IMG/VR virus record: IMGVR_UViG_3300031801_000011
Coordinates: 1-29,196 of that record
Strand: one strand, 5' to 3'
Length of the DNA stretch: 29,196 nucleotides
Source of the DNA: a virus
Part shown: positions 16,081-22,162 of the stretch, piece by piece
Numbering within the stretch: position 1 is the stretch's first letter
Layout: every line of letters starts with the position of its first letter
Position numbers and translations under genes: made by a program
The notes under the pieces: model-generated
What the model saw: only the letters and a program-made list of their open reading frames with translations
What the model was told of the DNA's origin: nothing
The model's database searches: none

Positions 16081-16709
16081 TGCCAAAACGATATAGTTTA
16101 ATGAAAGTAGAAGATGACGATACTGAAGGTAAAACAGTAACGGATACAGATGCTGACTTTCACAAAAAACAAATATTTCATAAAGTACAAATTAAAAATC
16201 GTTCCACTAGTGAAAATGCATTATTACTTTCTACAATAGACGATGGATCAGCAAGTGGTCCTTTACTTACATTAGAAAGATTTTCCGACAATCCAGCAAA
16301 AAGTGATATATTAGGAAAAATACAATTTAAAGGTAAAAATACTGCAGGTGATATGATGCGTTATGCAAGTATTGATAGTAAAATTAGAAAAGCAAATGGT
16401 GATGATTCTGCTTTACAGTTTACTGTAAGAACTGGTGGACAACACAAAACAATGTTGATAGTACAAAACGATGGTGTACTTGTTCATGTAGACAAACCTT
16501 TAATGTTGCAGGCACAAGGTTATAAAAAAGTTAGATTATTTGGTAGAAATGCTACTGGAAGAAGAGATATTGATTTTCCAGATCAAGCTGGTACTGTAAT
16601 GGTTAACGAATCAGGTAAAATTATGGCAACTGATTTGCCAACAAGTGATCCAAGTAATGCTGGACAACTTTGGAACGATTCTGGTACAGTAAAAATTAGT
16701 GCAGGATAA
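16080..16709 (+). CDS. Short fibre-type protein paired with the giant fibre
   Basis: This 209-residue protein begins with a charged segment (MPKRYSLMKVEDDDTEGK). It then repeats the shaft block of the preceding fibre: LLTLERFSDNPAKSDILGKI (about 71-90) corresponds to SPKIDLKRNSSSPADSDKLGQI, and MLIVQNDGVLVHVDKP to the MENGTLTNAVRIESTGIF region. FPDQAGTVMVNESGK matches LPDATGTISLI. It ends LPTSDPSNAGQLWNDSGTVK, a common fibre C-terminal motif. The AAGGAGG ribosome-binding site lies inside the end of the upstream gene and the start overlaps its stop (TAATG), so production is coupled to the giant fibre. It is probably the distal or linking part of the same fibre. Confidence 0.8.
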   Translation: MPKRYSLMKVEDDDTEGKTVTDTDADFHKKQIFHKVQIKNRSTSENALLLSTIDDGSASGPLLTLERFSDNPAKSDILGKIQFKGKNTAGDMMRYASIDSKIRKANGDDSALQFTVRTGGQHKTMLIVQNDGVLVHVDKPLMLQAQGYKKVRLFGRNATGRRDIDFPDQAGTVMVNESGKIMATDLPTSDPSNAGQLWNDSGTVKISAG

Positions 16710-16921
16710 TGAAATTTATTATTATATTATTAACAGTGATTGGCTTAACTTTCCTATTAGTTGCGTGTACTAGCGGAAATCATACTTTAACCTCAGTGTG
16801 TTATAAAGAAAAATATCATACGTTAGTATTAGATGGAGCCAGAACTGTCAAACAAGTTGTAAAAGACAATTGCTATAAAAATCCAGAAGTGCTACGTTGG
16901 CAGTTTAAAAAAACTTTTTAA
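16709..16921 (+). CDS. Small predicted lipoprotein
   Basis: This 70-residue protein has a clear lipoprotein signal. MK is followed by a hydrophobic run (residues 3-19) and the lipobox LVAC, with Cys20 as the lipidated residue. The mature 51-residue part contains two further Cys (31 and 55), which could pair in the periplasm, and a basic end (WQFKKTF). It is the last gene of the giant-fibre operon, coupled to the upstream gene by a TAATG overlap. Phage lipoproteins of this size are often outer-membrane spanins (Rz1-like) or superinfection-exclusion proteins. It lacks the Pro-rich character of classical Rz1, and no i-spanin is next to it on the same strand. The function is undecided; the localisation call is good. 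Confidence 0.75.
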   Translation: MKFIIILLTVIGLTFLLVACTSGNHTLTSVCYKEKYHTLVLDGARTVKQVVKDNCYKNPEVLRWQFKKTF

Positions 16922-17004
16922 TAAACAGTATTTCCATAAAAAGATAAAACAATTATAGCAATTATAAAAAGTACCATTAAAAAAATAACTATTTTTCTTA
17001 TCAT
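16918..17004 (-). CDS. 28-residue single-TM mini-protein
   Basis: The minus strand encodes MIRKIVIFLMVLFIIAIIVL followed by SFYGNTVY and TAA. It is almost entirely one membrane helix with a basic IRK N-terminus, so probably N-in. Its ATG (17004) directly follows the stop codon of the Nudix gene (TAA then ATG), which suggests translational coupling; there is no clear ribosome-binding site. It fills the gap between the Nudix gene and the lipoprotein gene and overlaps the lipoprotein stop by 4 bp. I do not recognise a family. A chance hydrophobic ORF in A+T-rich DNA is the alternative, but exact abutment to the upstream stop favours a real gene. Confidence 0.45.
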   Translation of the reverse strand: MIRKIVIFLMVLFIIAIIVLSFYGNTVY

Positions 17005-17433
17005 TTAAACAATTAAGTCTAGAATAGTTTGAAGTTTACCTTTTATCGCTTTATTATTAAGAGTATTTCTTAATCCTGCGTGTAAATTTTTTGGCCAACT
17101 TTCAAAATTACACCAACAATATCCTGAATGCTCTTTATTTAATTTTGCTACAAATTCATTTTCAACTGCAATAAGATATGTATTAAAGAAAAACTTTTGA
17201 TCGTTTGACGTAAACAATTCTAAAGGAATTACTTTTTTAAATTTTTGAGTTTCTCCGACTTCTTCTATAATTTCTCTTTTCAAACCGTCAAATGCTGACT
17301 CAGTATAACGTGCTCTGCCGCCAACTAACCCCCACATACCTCTAGTTTTAAAATCAGTTCTTTGTAATAAAAGAAAACGTTTAGTCGATGTAGCGTAGAA
17401 TAATGCTCCCGAACAAATAATATTCTTTTCCAT
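17005..17433 (-). CDS. Nudix hydrolase
   Basis: This 142-residue protein has a complete Nudix box at about residues 39-61: G-x5-E-x7-REIIEEVGE. This is the loop-helix-loop that binds Mg2+ and hydrolyses nucleoside diphosphate-linked substrates. The N-terminal strand (IICSGALFYATSTKRFLLLQR) and the WGLVGGR entry are typical. A substrate (damaged dNTP, dinucleotide polyphosphate, mRNA cap-like end or sugar nucleotide) cannot be read from the sequence. It lies 32 bp downstream of gp15 on the minus strand and before the 28-residue TM gene. Placing a nucleotide-metabolism gene inside a neck operon is unusual relative to T4. The length is normal for the family. Confidence 0.9.
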   Translation of the reverse strand: MEKNIICSGALFYATSTKRFLLLQRTDFKTRGMWGLVGGRARYTESAFDGLKREIIEEVGETQKFKKVIPLELFTSNDQKFFFNTYLIAVENEFVAKLNKEHSGYCWCNFESWPKNLHAGLRNTLNNKAIKGKLQTILDLIV

Positions 17434-17465
17434 ATTTTATATTATAACAATTTAACTTAAATTAA

Positions 17466-18908
17466 TCAAGGAGTTGTTGCATCTGAACTTGCATCATATC
17501 CAGTATTTCCGCCACCATCAAGTACAATACTCCATTTACCAGCGTAATAAATTCCTTCATATGATTTAACCCATTCTGATCCATTAAAACGATATTGAAT
17601 TCCTGTGTTTACATTAGTAATATAATGTTGTGTTGAATCTGGGTGTGATGCGTCAAATACTTTTAACCATTTGCTTTGAGATGAACTATATTCTATTATA
17701 TCGCCTACTGAAGCAATTAATGTTCCCCAAGTTGAACTTTGTACTGTTGCAGTAGAATCACCTATCTCGTCTATAATTAAATATCTATCACCATTTGCTG
17801 GTGTTCCAGGAGCAAACGTTGTAGGATTAATAATTTTTAAAACCGACGTTAATGTATTTGTTGGGATAGTATCAGTATCAATGTTAAACAATAATATTGT
17901 ATCGTCTAATGTTGTAGTTGCAATAGTACCAATTATTTCATTTCCTGTTGGTAGTGTTAATCTTATTTGAGATGTACCGTTTGTAACTTTGCCATACTGA
18001 TCTAATAATATTTTCCAATTAACTGCAGGACCAAATGTTTCAAATGGATCTAAATTTGATGGTGCATTTGCACCTGTATAATATCCATCCCCGCCCGATG
18101 TAACACTTGTACCTGTTGTACCAAGTAATCTTAATTGGTTTCCTGATACCAATAATCCAAAGTTGTTTGGTGTTATATAACTTCTTGAAATTAGAGACCC
18201 ATCTATTAATTCTTTTGCAATTCCGCCATCATCATCATAGATACTCATAATAATTTTTTGTATAACACCTAATTTTGATACTTTAACAGGTGGTGATAAC
18301 CATATTGGCATAGAAAATTGTAATGTTGCAACATCAATTTCTGAATCTGCACCTATAGGAATAGTTCTAGAACTAAATGTTGTGCCTGTTAATTCAACAT
18401 AACTTAAACTTGTCCAATCAATATAATTGTCTGTTTTTTGTATTTCAAAATCTGGGTTAAACAAATATAAAATTTGTTCCATTATTTGTAATTTTTGATC
18501 TGTATTAGTTGTCCAAATATCTGCTGATACTTCTAATCTAAACGGAGATGGCATGACTTTTTCAACAGTATATCCAGCTCCTAATTTATTACTATATGTT
18601 CCGTCTGCTAAAACATCACGTTCTTTTAAATGTTGTTTTTCTACATGATAAGGATTTTGCATTCTATCTCTATCATATGTTAATTCTCTTACATAAGCGG
18701 CAATTCTTGGTGCATATTGTAATACATTTTCTGAATTTTGTCTTATAATATTTGCAACTTGTCTTGTAGGATCTCCATACACAACCGGAACTGCTCTTAA
18801 TGTTACAGTATCATCTTTACCTTTTCCTGTTTCCACAGAAAAATTACTCAAAATTCTTATAAATTGAGTTAAAAATTTTCTAATTTGTCCGTCGTAAAAA
18901 TGTAACAT
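17466..18908 (-). CDS. gp15: Tail terminator / proximal sheath stabiliser gp15-like, with long C-terminal extension
   Basis: This 480-residue protein's first ~225 residues follow T4 gp15, which caps the tail tube and locks the last sheath ring. FYDGQIRKFLTQFIRILSNF corresponds to T4 FYNSSFRRYATLMGDLFSNI. VPVVYGDPTR corresponds to VPITYASKEH, SPFRLEVSADIWTTNTDQKL to SPIKMIYELSIFTRYEDDMF, IMEQILYLFNPDF to IVEQILPYFQPHF, and WLSPPV to MYPPVD. T4 gp15 is 272 residues, so about 250 residues are extra. This extension contains ANGDRYLIID and FNGSEWVKSYEGIYYAGKW, a W/Y-rich module also seen in gp14 and the sheath. The ATG overlaps the gp14 stop (TAATG), so the two neck genes are coupled. The gp15 call rests on remembered T4 sequence. 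Confidence 0.7.
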   Translation of the reverse strand: MLHFYDGQIRKFLTQFIRILSNFSVETGKGKDDTVTLRAVPVVYGDPTRQVANIIRQNSENVLQYAPRIAAYVRELTYDRDRMQNPYHVEKQHLKERDVLADGTYSNKLGAGYTVEKVMPSPFRLEVSADIWTTNTDQKLQIMEQILYLFNPDFEIQKTDNYIDWTSLSYVELTGTTFSSRTIPIGADSEIDVATLQFSMPIWLSPPVKVSKLGVIQKIIMSIYDDDGGIAKELIDGSLISRSYITPNNFGLLVSGNQLRLLGTTGTSVTSGGDGYYTGANAPSNLDPFETFGPAVNWKILLDQYGKVTNGTSQIRLTLPTGNEIIGTIATTTLDDTILLFNIDTDTIPTNTLTSVLKIINPTTFAPGTPANGDRYLIIDEIGDSTATVQSSTWGTLIASVGDIIEYSSSQSKWLKVFDASHPDSTQHYITNVNTGIQYRFNGSEWVKSYEGIYYAGKWSIVLDGGGNTGYDASSDATTP

Positions 18909-20068
18909 TAATTGTCAGCCTTTGGTTTTAATGCATTTGTTAATGATTGTCTTTGTTCTACTGTTAATCCATTTATTGTAGTTGTGCTTGATTCATTAAC
19001 AAATTTAGTTTTCCAATTTGCTCTTGTATCATCATTAGTTGTAGTTAATCTAATTGAATCCTCTATCTTAACCCATCTGGTTCCATCAAAACGGAATAAT
19101 CTATTTGGTAAAAAGTCTGTTCTTAAGAAATAATCGCCATCAGCGTAATTACTTGGAAACGCTGTTCCAAAACCAGCTGGATGACCGTTAGGTGCAACGC
19201 CGTCTCCATCTAAATAGAACCCATAATGCGAACTTGCTGGTGTGTCTATTGTTGCATTTATTGGTTTATCTGAAATTCTTTCAGTTGAGTTTACGTTATC
19301 AGTTCTAATATTTCCTTTTTCATCTATTGGAGCAACATAATATTGTTTATAATTAAATCCTGATTTAGGTGCATCTGCTTCTGCCTGTGCAACTATTTGA
19401 TCACTAATTTCTTTTTCTTTATTATAGGTACTCATATAACTTGCAAGAGAACCTGTTGTAGTTGCATCACCAATAACATCTCTAAATTCTTGTGCGTCAA
19501 CTAGTGTTTTCATTTTTAATCTTAATAAATGTGGCCACCATGTTGGTGAGAATCCTTCTGCCGCTCTGTTAACATCTTCAATAACATAATATCTTTTAAG
19601 TGCAATTGGTATAGTTTCATCTAAAGAAAAATCTTCTTTCATATGTGGAAATTCTAGTACATCTCCAGACATAGGTTTTCTGCCCAATCTTTCAACAACA
19701 TCATTCATATGTACAGTTAAAAATATAGTATCATTTTGTAAAAACATACCAAATTGTGATAAATTAAAGTCTATGTCTTGTACATTGTATATTCCTCTAA
19801 CCGTATAAATGTCTGGTGAATATTTTCTATCTCTATTTTCTAAAAATAGCAAGTCTTGTATTGTTGTTTCATTAATATTGCTATCAGCTCGTAGTGGTTG
19901 CGTAGGCGAAGGTGCTCCGTCTTTAGTCTCATCACTTTGATTGTAAGGTCCTAAGTATTTGTGAAAGTGTAAATCTGTTCCACCCACCGTAAACATCTCT
20001 TTGATGTTACGATCAAAAAACTTATAGTCATTGCCTTTTTCAGGCTTAAAAATTGATAATCTTGGCAT
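18908..20068 (-). CDS. gp14: Neck protein gp14-like
   Basis: This neck (head-to-tail connector) protein is 386 residues from ATG 20068 (MPRLSIFKPEKGNDYKFFDR). The frame is open to ATG 20101, but the in-frame part before 20068 overlaps the AATAAATA late promoter, so the MPRLS start is preferred. It gives an 8-nt promoter-to-ATG gap and no Shine-Dalgarno. The opening KPEKGNDYKFFDRNIKEMFTVGG is typical of gp14 in marine T4-like phages, where it follows gp13. Residues of note are a WWPHLLRLKMKTL helix (about 177-189) and a C-terminal YADGDYFLRTDFLPNRLFRFDGTRWV module (about 308-333). It is longer than T4 gp14 (256). It runs opposite to gp13, unlike T4. Confidence 0.75.
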   Translation of the reverse strand: MPRLSIFKPEKGNDYKFFDRNIKEMFTVGGTDLHFHKYLGPYNQSDETKDGAPSPTQPLRADSNINETTIQDLLFLENRDRKYSPDIYTVRGIYNVQDIDFNLSQFGMFLQNDTIFLTVHMNDVVERLGRKPMSGDVLEFPHMKEDFSLDETIPIALKRYYVIEDVNRAAEGFSPTWWPHLLRLKMKTLVDAQEFRDVIGDATTTGSLASYMSTYNKEKEISDQIVAQAEADAPKSGFNYKQYYVAPIDEKGNIRTDNVNSTERISDKPINATIDTPASSHYGFYLDGDGVAPNGHPAGFGTAFPSNYADGDYFLRTDFLPNRLFRFDGTRWVKIEDSIRLTTTNDDTRANWKTKFVNESSTTTINGLTVEQRQSLTNALKPKADN

Positions 20069-20076
20069 TCCATACA

Positions 20077-20084
20077 TATTTATT
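20077..20084 (-). promoter_or_regulatory. T4-type late promoter (AATAAATA), leaderless class
   Basis: Minus-strand AATAAATA is followed by 8 nt and ATG 20068. Predicted leader 3 nt (GGA). Only 14 bp separate it from the plus-strand promoter of gp13. Confidence 0.65.
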
Positions 20085-20098
20085 GATAACACACAAAC

Positions 20099-20106
20099 CA
20101 TAAATA
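20099..20106 (+). promoter_or_regulatory. T4-type late promoter (CATAAATA), leaderless class
   Basis: The predicted +1 is A20112, exactly the A of the second candidate ATG of gp13, so the mRNA would begin at the start codon. Confidence 0.65.
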
Positions 20107-20111
20107 TGTGT

Positions 20112-20873
20112 ATGTCAGAACTACAAACAGGTCAACAACAAGTATTTGAATACGTTAAAGCTAATTTAGGTGAGGGCATGATTGACGTAGAATTAGACCC
20201 AAAACACTACCAAATAGCACTTGAAAGATCAATTAATAGATATAGACAAAGATCGTCTAATGCTGTTGAAGAATCTTATGCTTTTTTAACGATGAAAAAA
20301 AATCAAAATACTTACATTTTACCTGATGAAATAATCAACGTTAGAAGATTATTTCGTAGAACAGTGGGCTCTCGTACAGAAGGCGGCGAAGGTGGAACAC
20401 TTTTTGAACCTTTTAACCTGGCATATACTAACACATACTTGTTAAGAGCAGGAGCAACAGGCGGACTTGCAACATATTTTGCTTTTGCTTCTTACCAGGA
20501 ATTAATCGGAAAAATGTTTGGAAGTTTTATACAATTTCATTTTGACGTTGCAACTAAAAAACTTACAGTTACACAAAGACCTAGAGCAGATAACGAAGGT
20601 ATTCTAATGCACACTGATAATTATAGACCTGATATTACACTGTTTAAAGACATCTATTCTAAACCATGGATTAGAGATTACACATTAGCAGTATGTAAAA
20701 TAATGCTAGGTGAAGCAAGAGGTAAATTTAATACTATTGCCGGTCCACAAGGTGGTACTACACTTAATGGTACTGAATTAAAACAACAAGGTATGCAAGA
20801 AATGGAGAAACTTGATGAAGAAGTTAACAATTTTGCAGAAGGCGGAACTCCACATAGTTTTGTTATTGGTTAA
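20112..20873 (+). CDS. gp13: Neck protein gp13-like
   Basis: This is the connector protein that binds the portal after packaging and, with gp14, seals the head for tail joining. The chosen start (MSELQTGQQQVFEYVKANLG) gives 253 residues, against about 309 in T4. ATG 20106 two codons upstream is possible, but it lies within the promoter motif, and the frame further upstream runs through gp14. Characteristic segments are the ERSINRYRQRSSNAVEESY helix (near 38-56), DEIINVRRLFRRTVG, YLLRAGATGGLATYF and a C-terminal KPWIRDYTLAVCKIMLGEARGKF helix. This is the pattern of gp13 in marine T4-like phages. It is transcribed away from gp14 with 43 bp between the start codons. Confidence 0.8.
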   Translation: MSELQTGQQQVFEYVKANLGEGMIDVELDPKHYQIALERSINRYRQRSSNAVEESYAFLTMKKNQNTYILPDEIINVRRLFRRTVGSRTEGGEGGTLFEPFNLAYTNTYLLRAGATGGLATYFAFASYQELIGKMFGSFIQFHFDVATKKLTVTQRPRADNEGILMHTDNYRPDITLFKDIYSKPWIRDYTLAVCKIMLGEARGKFNTIAGPQGGTTLNGTELKQQGMQEMEKLDEEVNNFAEGGTPHSFVIG

Positions 20874-20889
20874 TTCCATATAATATTAC

Positions 20890-20897
20890 TTTAAATA
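20890..20897 (+). promoter_or_regulatory. Possible late promoter (TTTAAATA), leaderless class
   Basis: A diverged core, but it lies exactly 8 nt before ATG 20906, the same spacing as at 4525, 20068, 26324 and 29083. No Shine-Dalgarno is present. Confidence 0.45.
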
Positions 20898-20905
20898 TTC
20901 GTGAA

Positions 20906-21088
20906 ATGAAAGATTCCCGATATAGAAAATATTCAGATTGTGATATAAATGAACTAGAACAAATTGTTAACGATTTGGAAAATATGTCTATTAGTGCGTT
21001 AAAAAATAAAAAATTAGACATACGTAAAACCATCCTTGGGGCGGTAAAAGAAGCAAAATTAGAGATTGAAAAACGCTTAAAAAAATAG
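20906..21088 (+). CDS. 60-residue charged helical protein, unknown
   Basis: This short, highly charged protein (MKDSRYRKYSDCDINELEQI..., ending KEAKLEIEKRLKK) is nearly all predicted helix. It has Leu/Ile spacing that suits a short coiled coil (ELEQIVNDLENM and later KLEIEKRL). There is no recognisable domain. It sits between gp13 and gp1, 12 bp before gp1, and a late-type motif at the leaderless spacing precedes it. It could be a small regulator or assembly factor; nothing in the sequence decides. Confidence 0.6.
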   Translation: MKDSRYRKYSDCDINELEQIVNDLENMSISALKNKKLDIRKTILGAVKEAKLEIEKRLKK

Positions 21089-21100
21089 TATAATCAATTA

Positions 21101-21697
21101 ATGTTAATAGGTTTAGTAGGACCAATTGGGTCTGGCAAAGATACCGTTGCGGATAGGCTGGTAACACACCACGGCTATAAACGAGATAGCTTCGCAAAAA
21201 GTTTAAAAGATGCTGTTAGTTCAATGTTTAATTGGGACAGAGAAATGTTGGAAGGCAATACTAAAATAAGCCGTGAATGGCGAGAAACAGCAGATGAATT
21301 TTGGAGTAAAAAAATGGGTAAAGAAGTTACTCCTCGTTGGGTGTTACAATACTTCGGTACTGAAGTTATGCGTCAAGGTATGTATGATGCTATATGGGTT
21401 GACTCTGTTATTGGAAGATATAAAGGCGAAAATACTGTTATTTCTGATACAAGATTCCAAAACGAAATTAAAACAATAAAAGCACACGGTGGCAAAATAC
21501 TACTTGTAAAAAGAGGACCAATGCCAACTAGAGAAGAAATGCAAAAGCGAGGAATACATAAATCCGAATGGGATTGGATTGGTTCTGACTTTGATTATAT
21601 TATTGATAATACAAGTAGTTTAGAAGGGTTAAATGCTAATATAGATTATTTTATTCATCTGCTACAAGATCACCCATCTTCCAACGTAATTTCTTAA
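21101..21697 (+). CDS. gp1: Deoxynucleoside monophosphate kinase (T4 gp1-like)
   Basis: This enzyme phosphorylates dNMPs to dNDPs with ATP, feeding phage DNA synthesis. The 198-residue protein has an N-terminal P-loop, GPIGSGKDT (residues 7-15), followed by VADRLVTHHGYKRDSFAKSLK. This is the layout of T4 gp1, including the S/F-A-x-x-LK block. WVLQYFGTEVMR (about 81-92), a VISDTRFQNEI segment (Walker-B-like SDTRF) and a C-terminal DFDYIIDN also fit. The length is slightly under T4 gp1 (241). The 3' end overlaps the convergent HNH-like gene by 47 bp. T4 also places gene 1 close to head/tail completion genes. Confidence 0.9.
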   Translation: MLIGLVGPIGSGKDTVADRLVTHHGYKRDSFAKSLKDAVSSMFNWDREMLEGNTKISREWRETADEFWSKKMGKEVTPRWVLQYFGTEVMRQGMYDAIWVDSVIGRYKGENTVISDTRFQNEIKTIKAHGGKILLVKRGPMPTREEMQKRGIHKSEWDWIGSDFDYIIDNTSSLEGLNANIDYFIHLLQDHPSSNVIS

Positions 21698-22016
21698 CAC
21701 TTGCTAATCGTTGACAATTAGCACATATAGTTTTTAAATTGTGTGTAGCAGTATTATTTTTATTTCCGTCTACAAAATATACATCTAATTGCATAGATTC
21801 TTGTGCTTTAAATCCACACAACTCACACTTATTTTTTTTTCTATAACCTGAACGTTGTAATGGTGTTACTCCTCCTATATGAAGTTTCTTCTTTTTTCGA
21901 ATACAGGTATCACATAAACTACGCCAATAAACTTTCTTTCCTCGTCTATAACCCATAGCTCTAACTTTTATTTTACATTGTTTACACAATGGTCTGGTGC
22001 CTATAAATGGTTTCAT
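21651..22016 (-). CDS. Degenerate HNH-like zinc protein
   Basis: This 121-residue protein has two zinc-type Cys pairs near the N-terminus (CKQC, CDTC) and two flanking an HNH-like core (CELC ... CANC). The core reads MQLDVYFVDGNKNN then NLKTICANCQR. A canonical HNH nuclease has LDVHHIDGNxNN and a CxxCH end. Here the His-His pair is Tyr-Phe and the final His is Gln, while the DGN, NN and NLKTIC frame is intact. The fold is therefore probably kept and nuclease activity probably lost; it may now bind DNA. It is convergent with gp1, overlapping it by 47 bp. One arm of a 13-bp inverted repeat lies in its first codons. Confidence 0.75.
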   Translation of the reverse strand: MKPFIGTRPLCKQCKIKVRAMGYRRGKKVYWRSLCDTCIRKKKKLHIGGVTPLQRSGYRKKNKCELCGFKAQESMQLDVYFVDGNKNNTATHNLKTICANCQRLASVKKLRWKMGDLVADE

Positions 22017-22069
22017 CTAATGCCTATAGTCATTGTAAATGTATTTACGTAACCTATATAGGCACCAGA
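21993..22069. repeat. 13-bp inverted repeat around the HNH-like gene start
   Basis: TCTGGTGCCTATA (21993-22005, within the first codons of the HNH-like gene) is exactly inverted as TATAGGCACCAGA (22057-22069). A third partial copy, TGCCTATA, lies at 22021-22028. The arms flank the HNH-like start and precede the gp18 promoter. Confidence 0.7.
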
Positions 22070-22104
22070 ATTATTAAAATAAAGTCGTAATTTACGTATA
22101 ATGT

Positions 22105-22112
22105 AATAAATA
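22105..22112 (+). promoter_or_regulatory. T4-type late promoter of tail sheath (AATAAATA)
   Basis: Late core with predicted +1 at A22118. It gives a 45-nt leader with AAGGAGA as ribosome-binding site. The leader opens with GTAT...ATAC, which can pair weakly. Confidence 0.65.
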
Positions 22113-22162
22113 GTTTTAGTATTACGTAGTATACGGATAAACTTGCAAGGAGAATACGAGAC

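Noticed and set aside
20031-20111. Upstream extension of the gp13 frame
   Set aside because: It runs through the divergent gp14 start and both promoters; the family-like N-terminus begins at 20106 or 20112.
21993-22069. Insertion-sequence ends
   Set aside because: The 13-bp arms enclose only about 50 bp and no transposase; no target-site duplication is seen.
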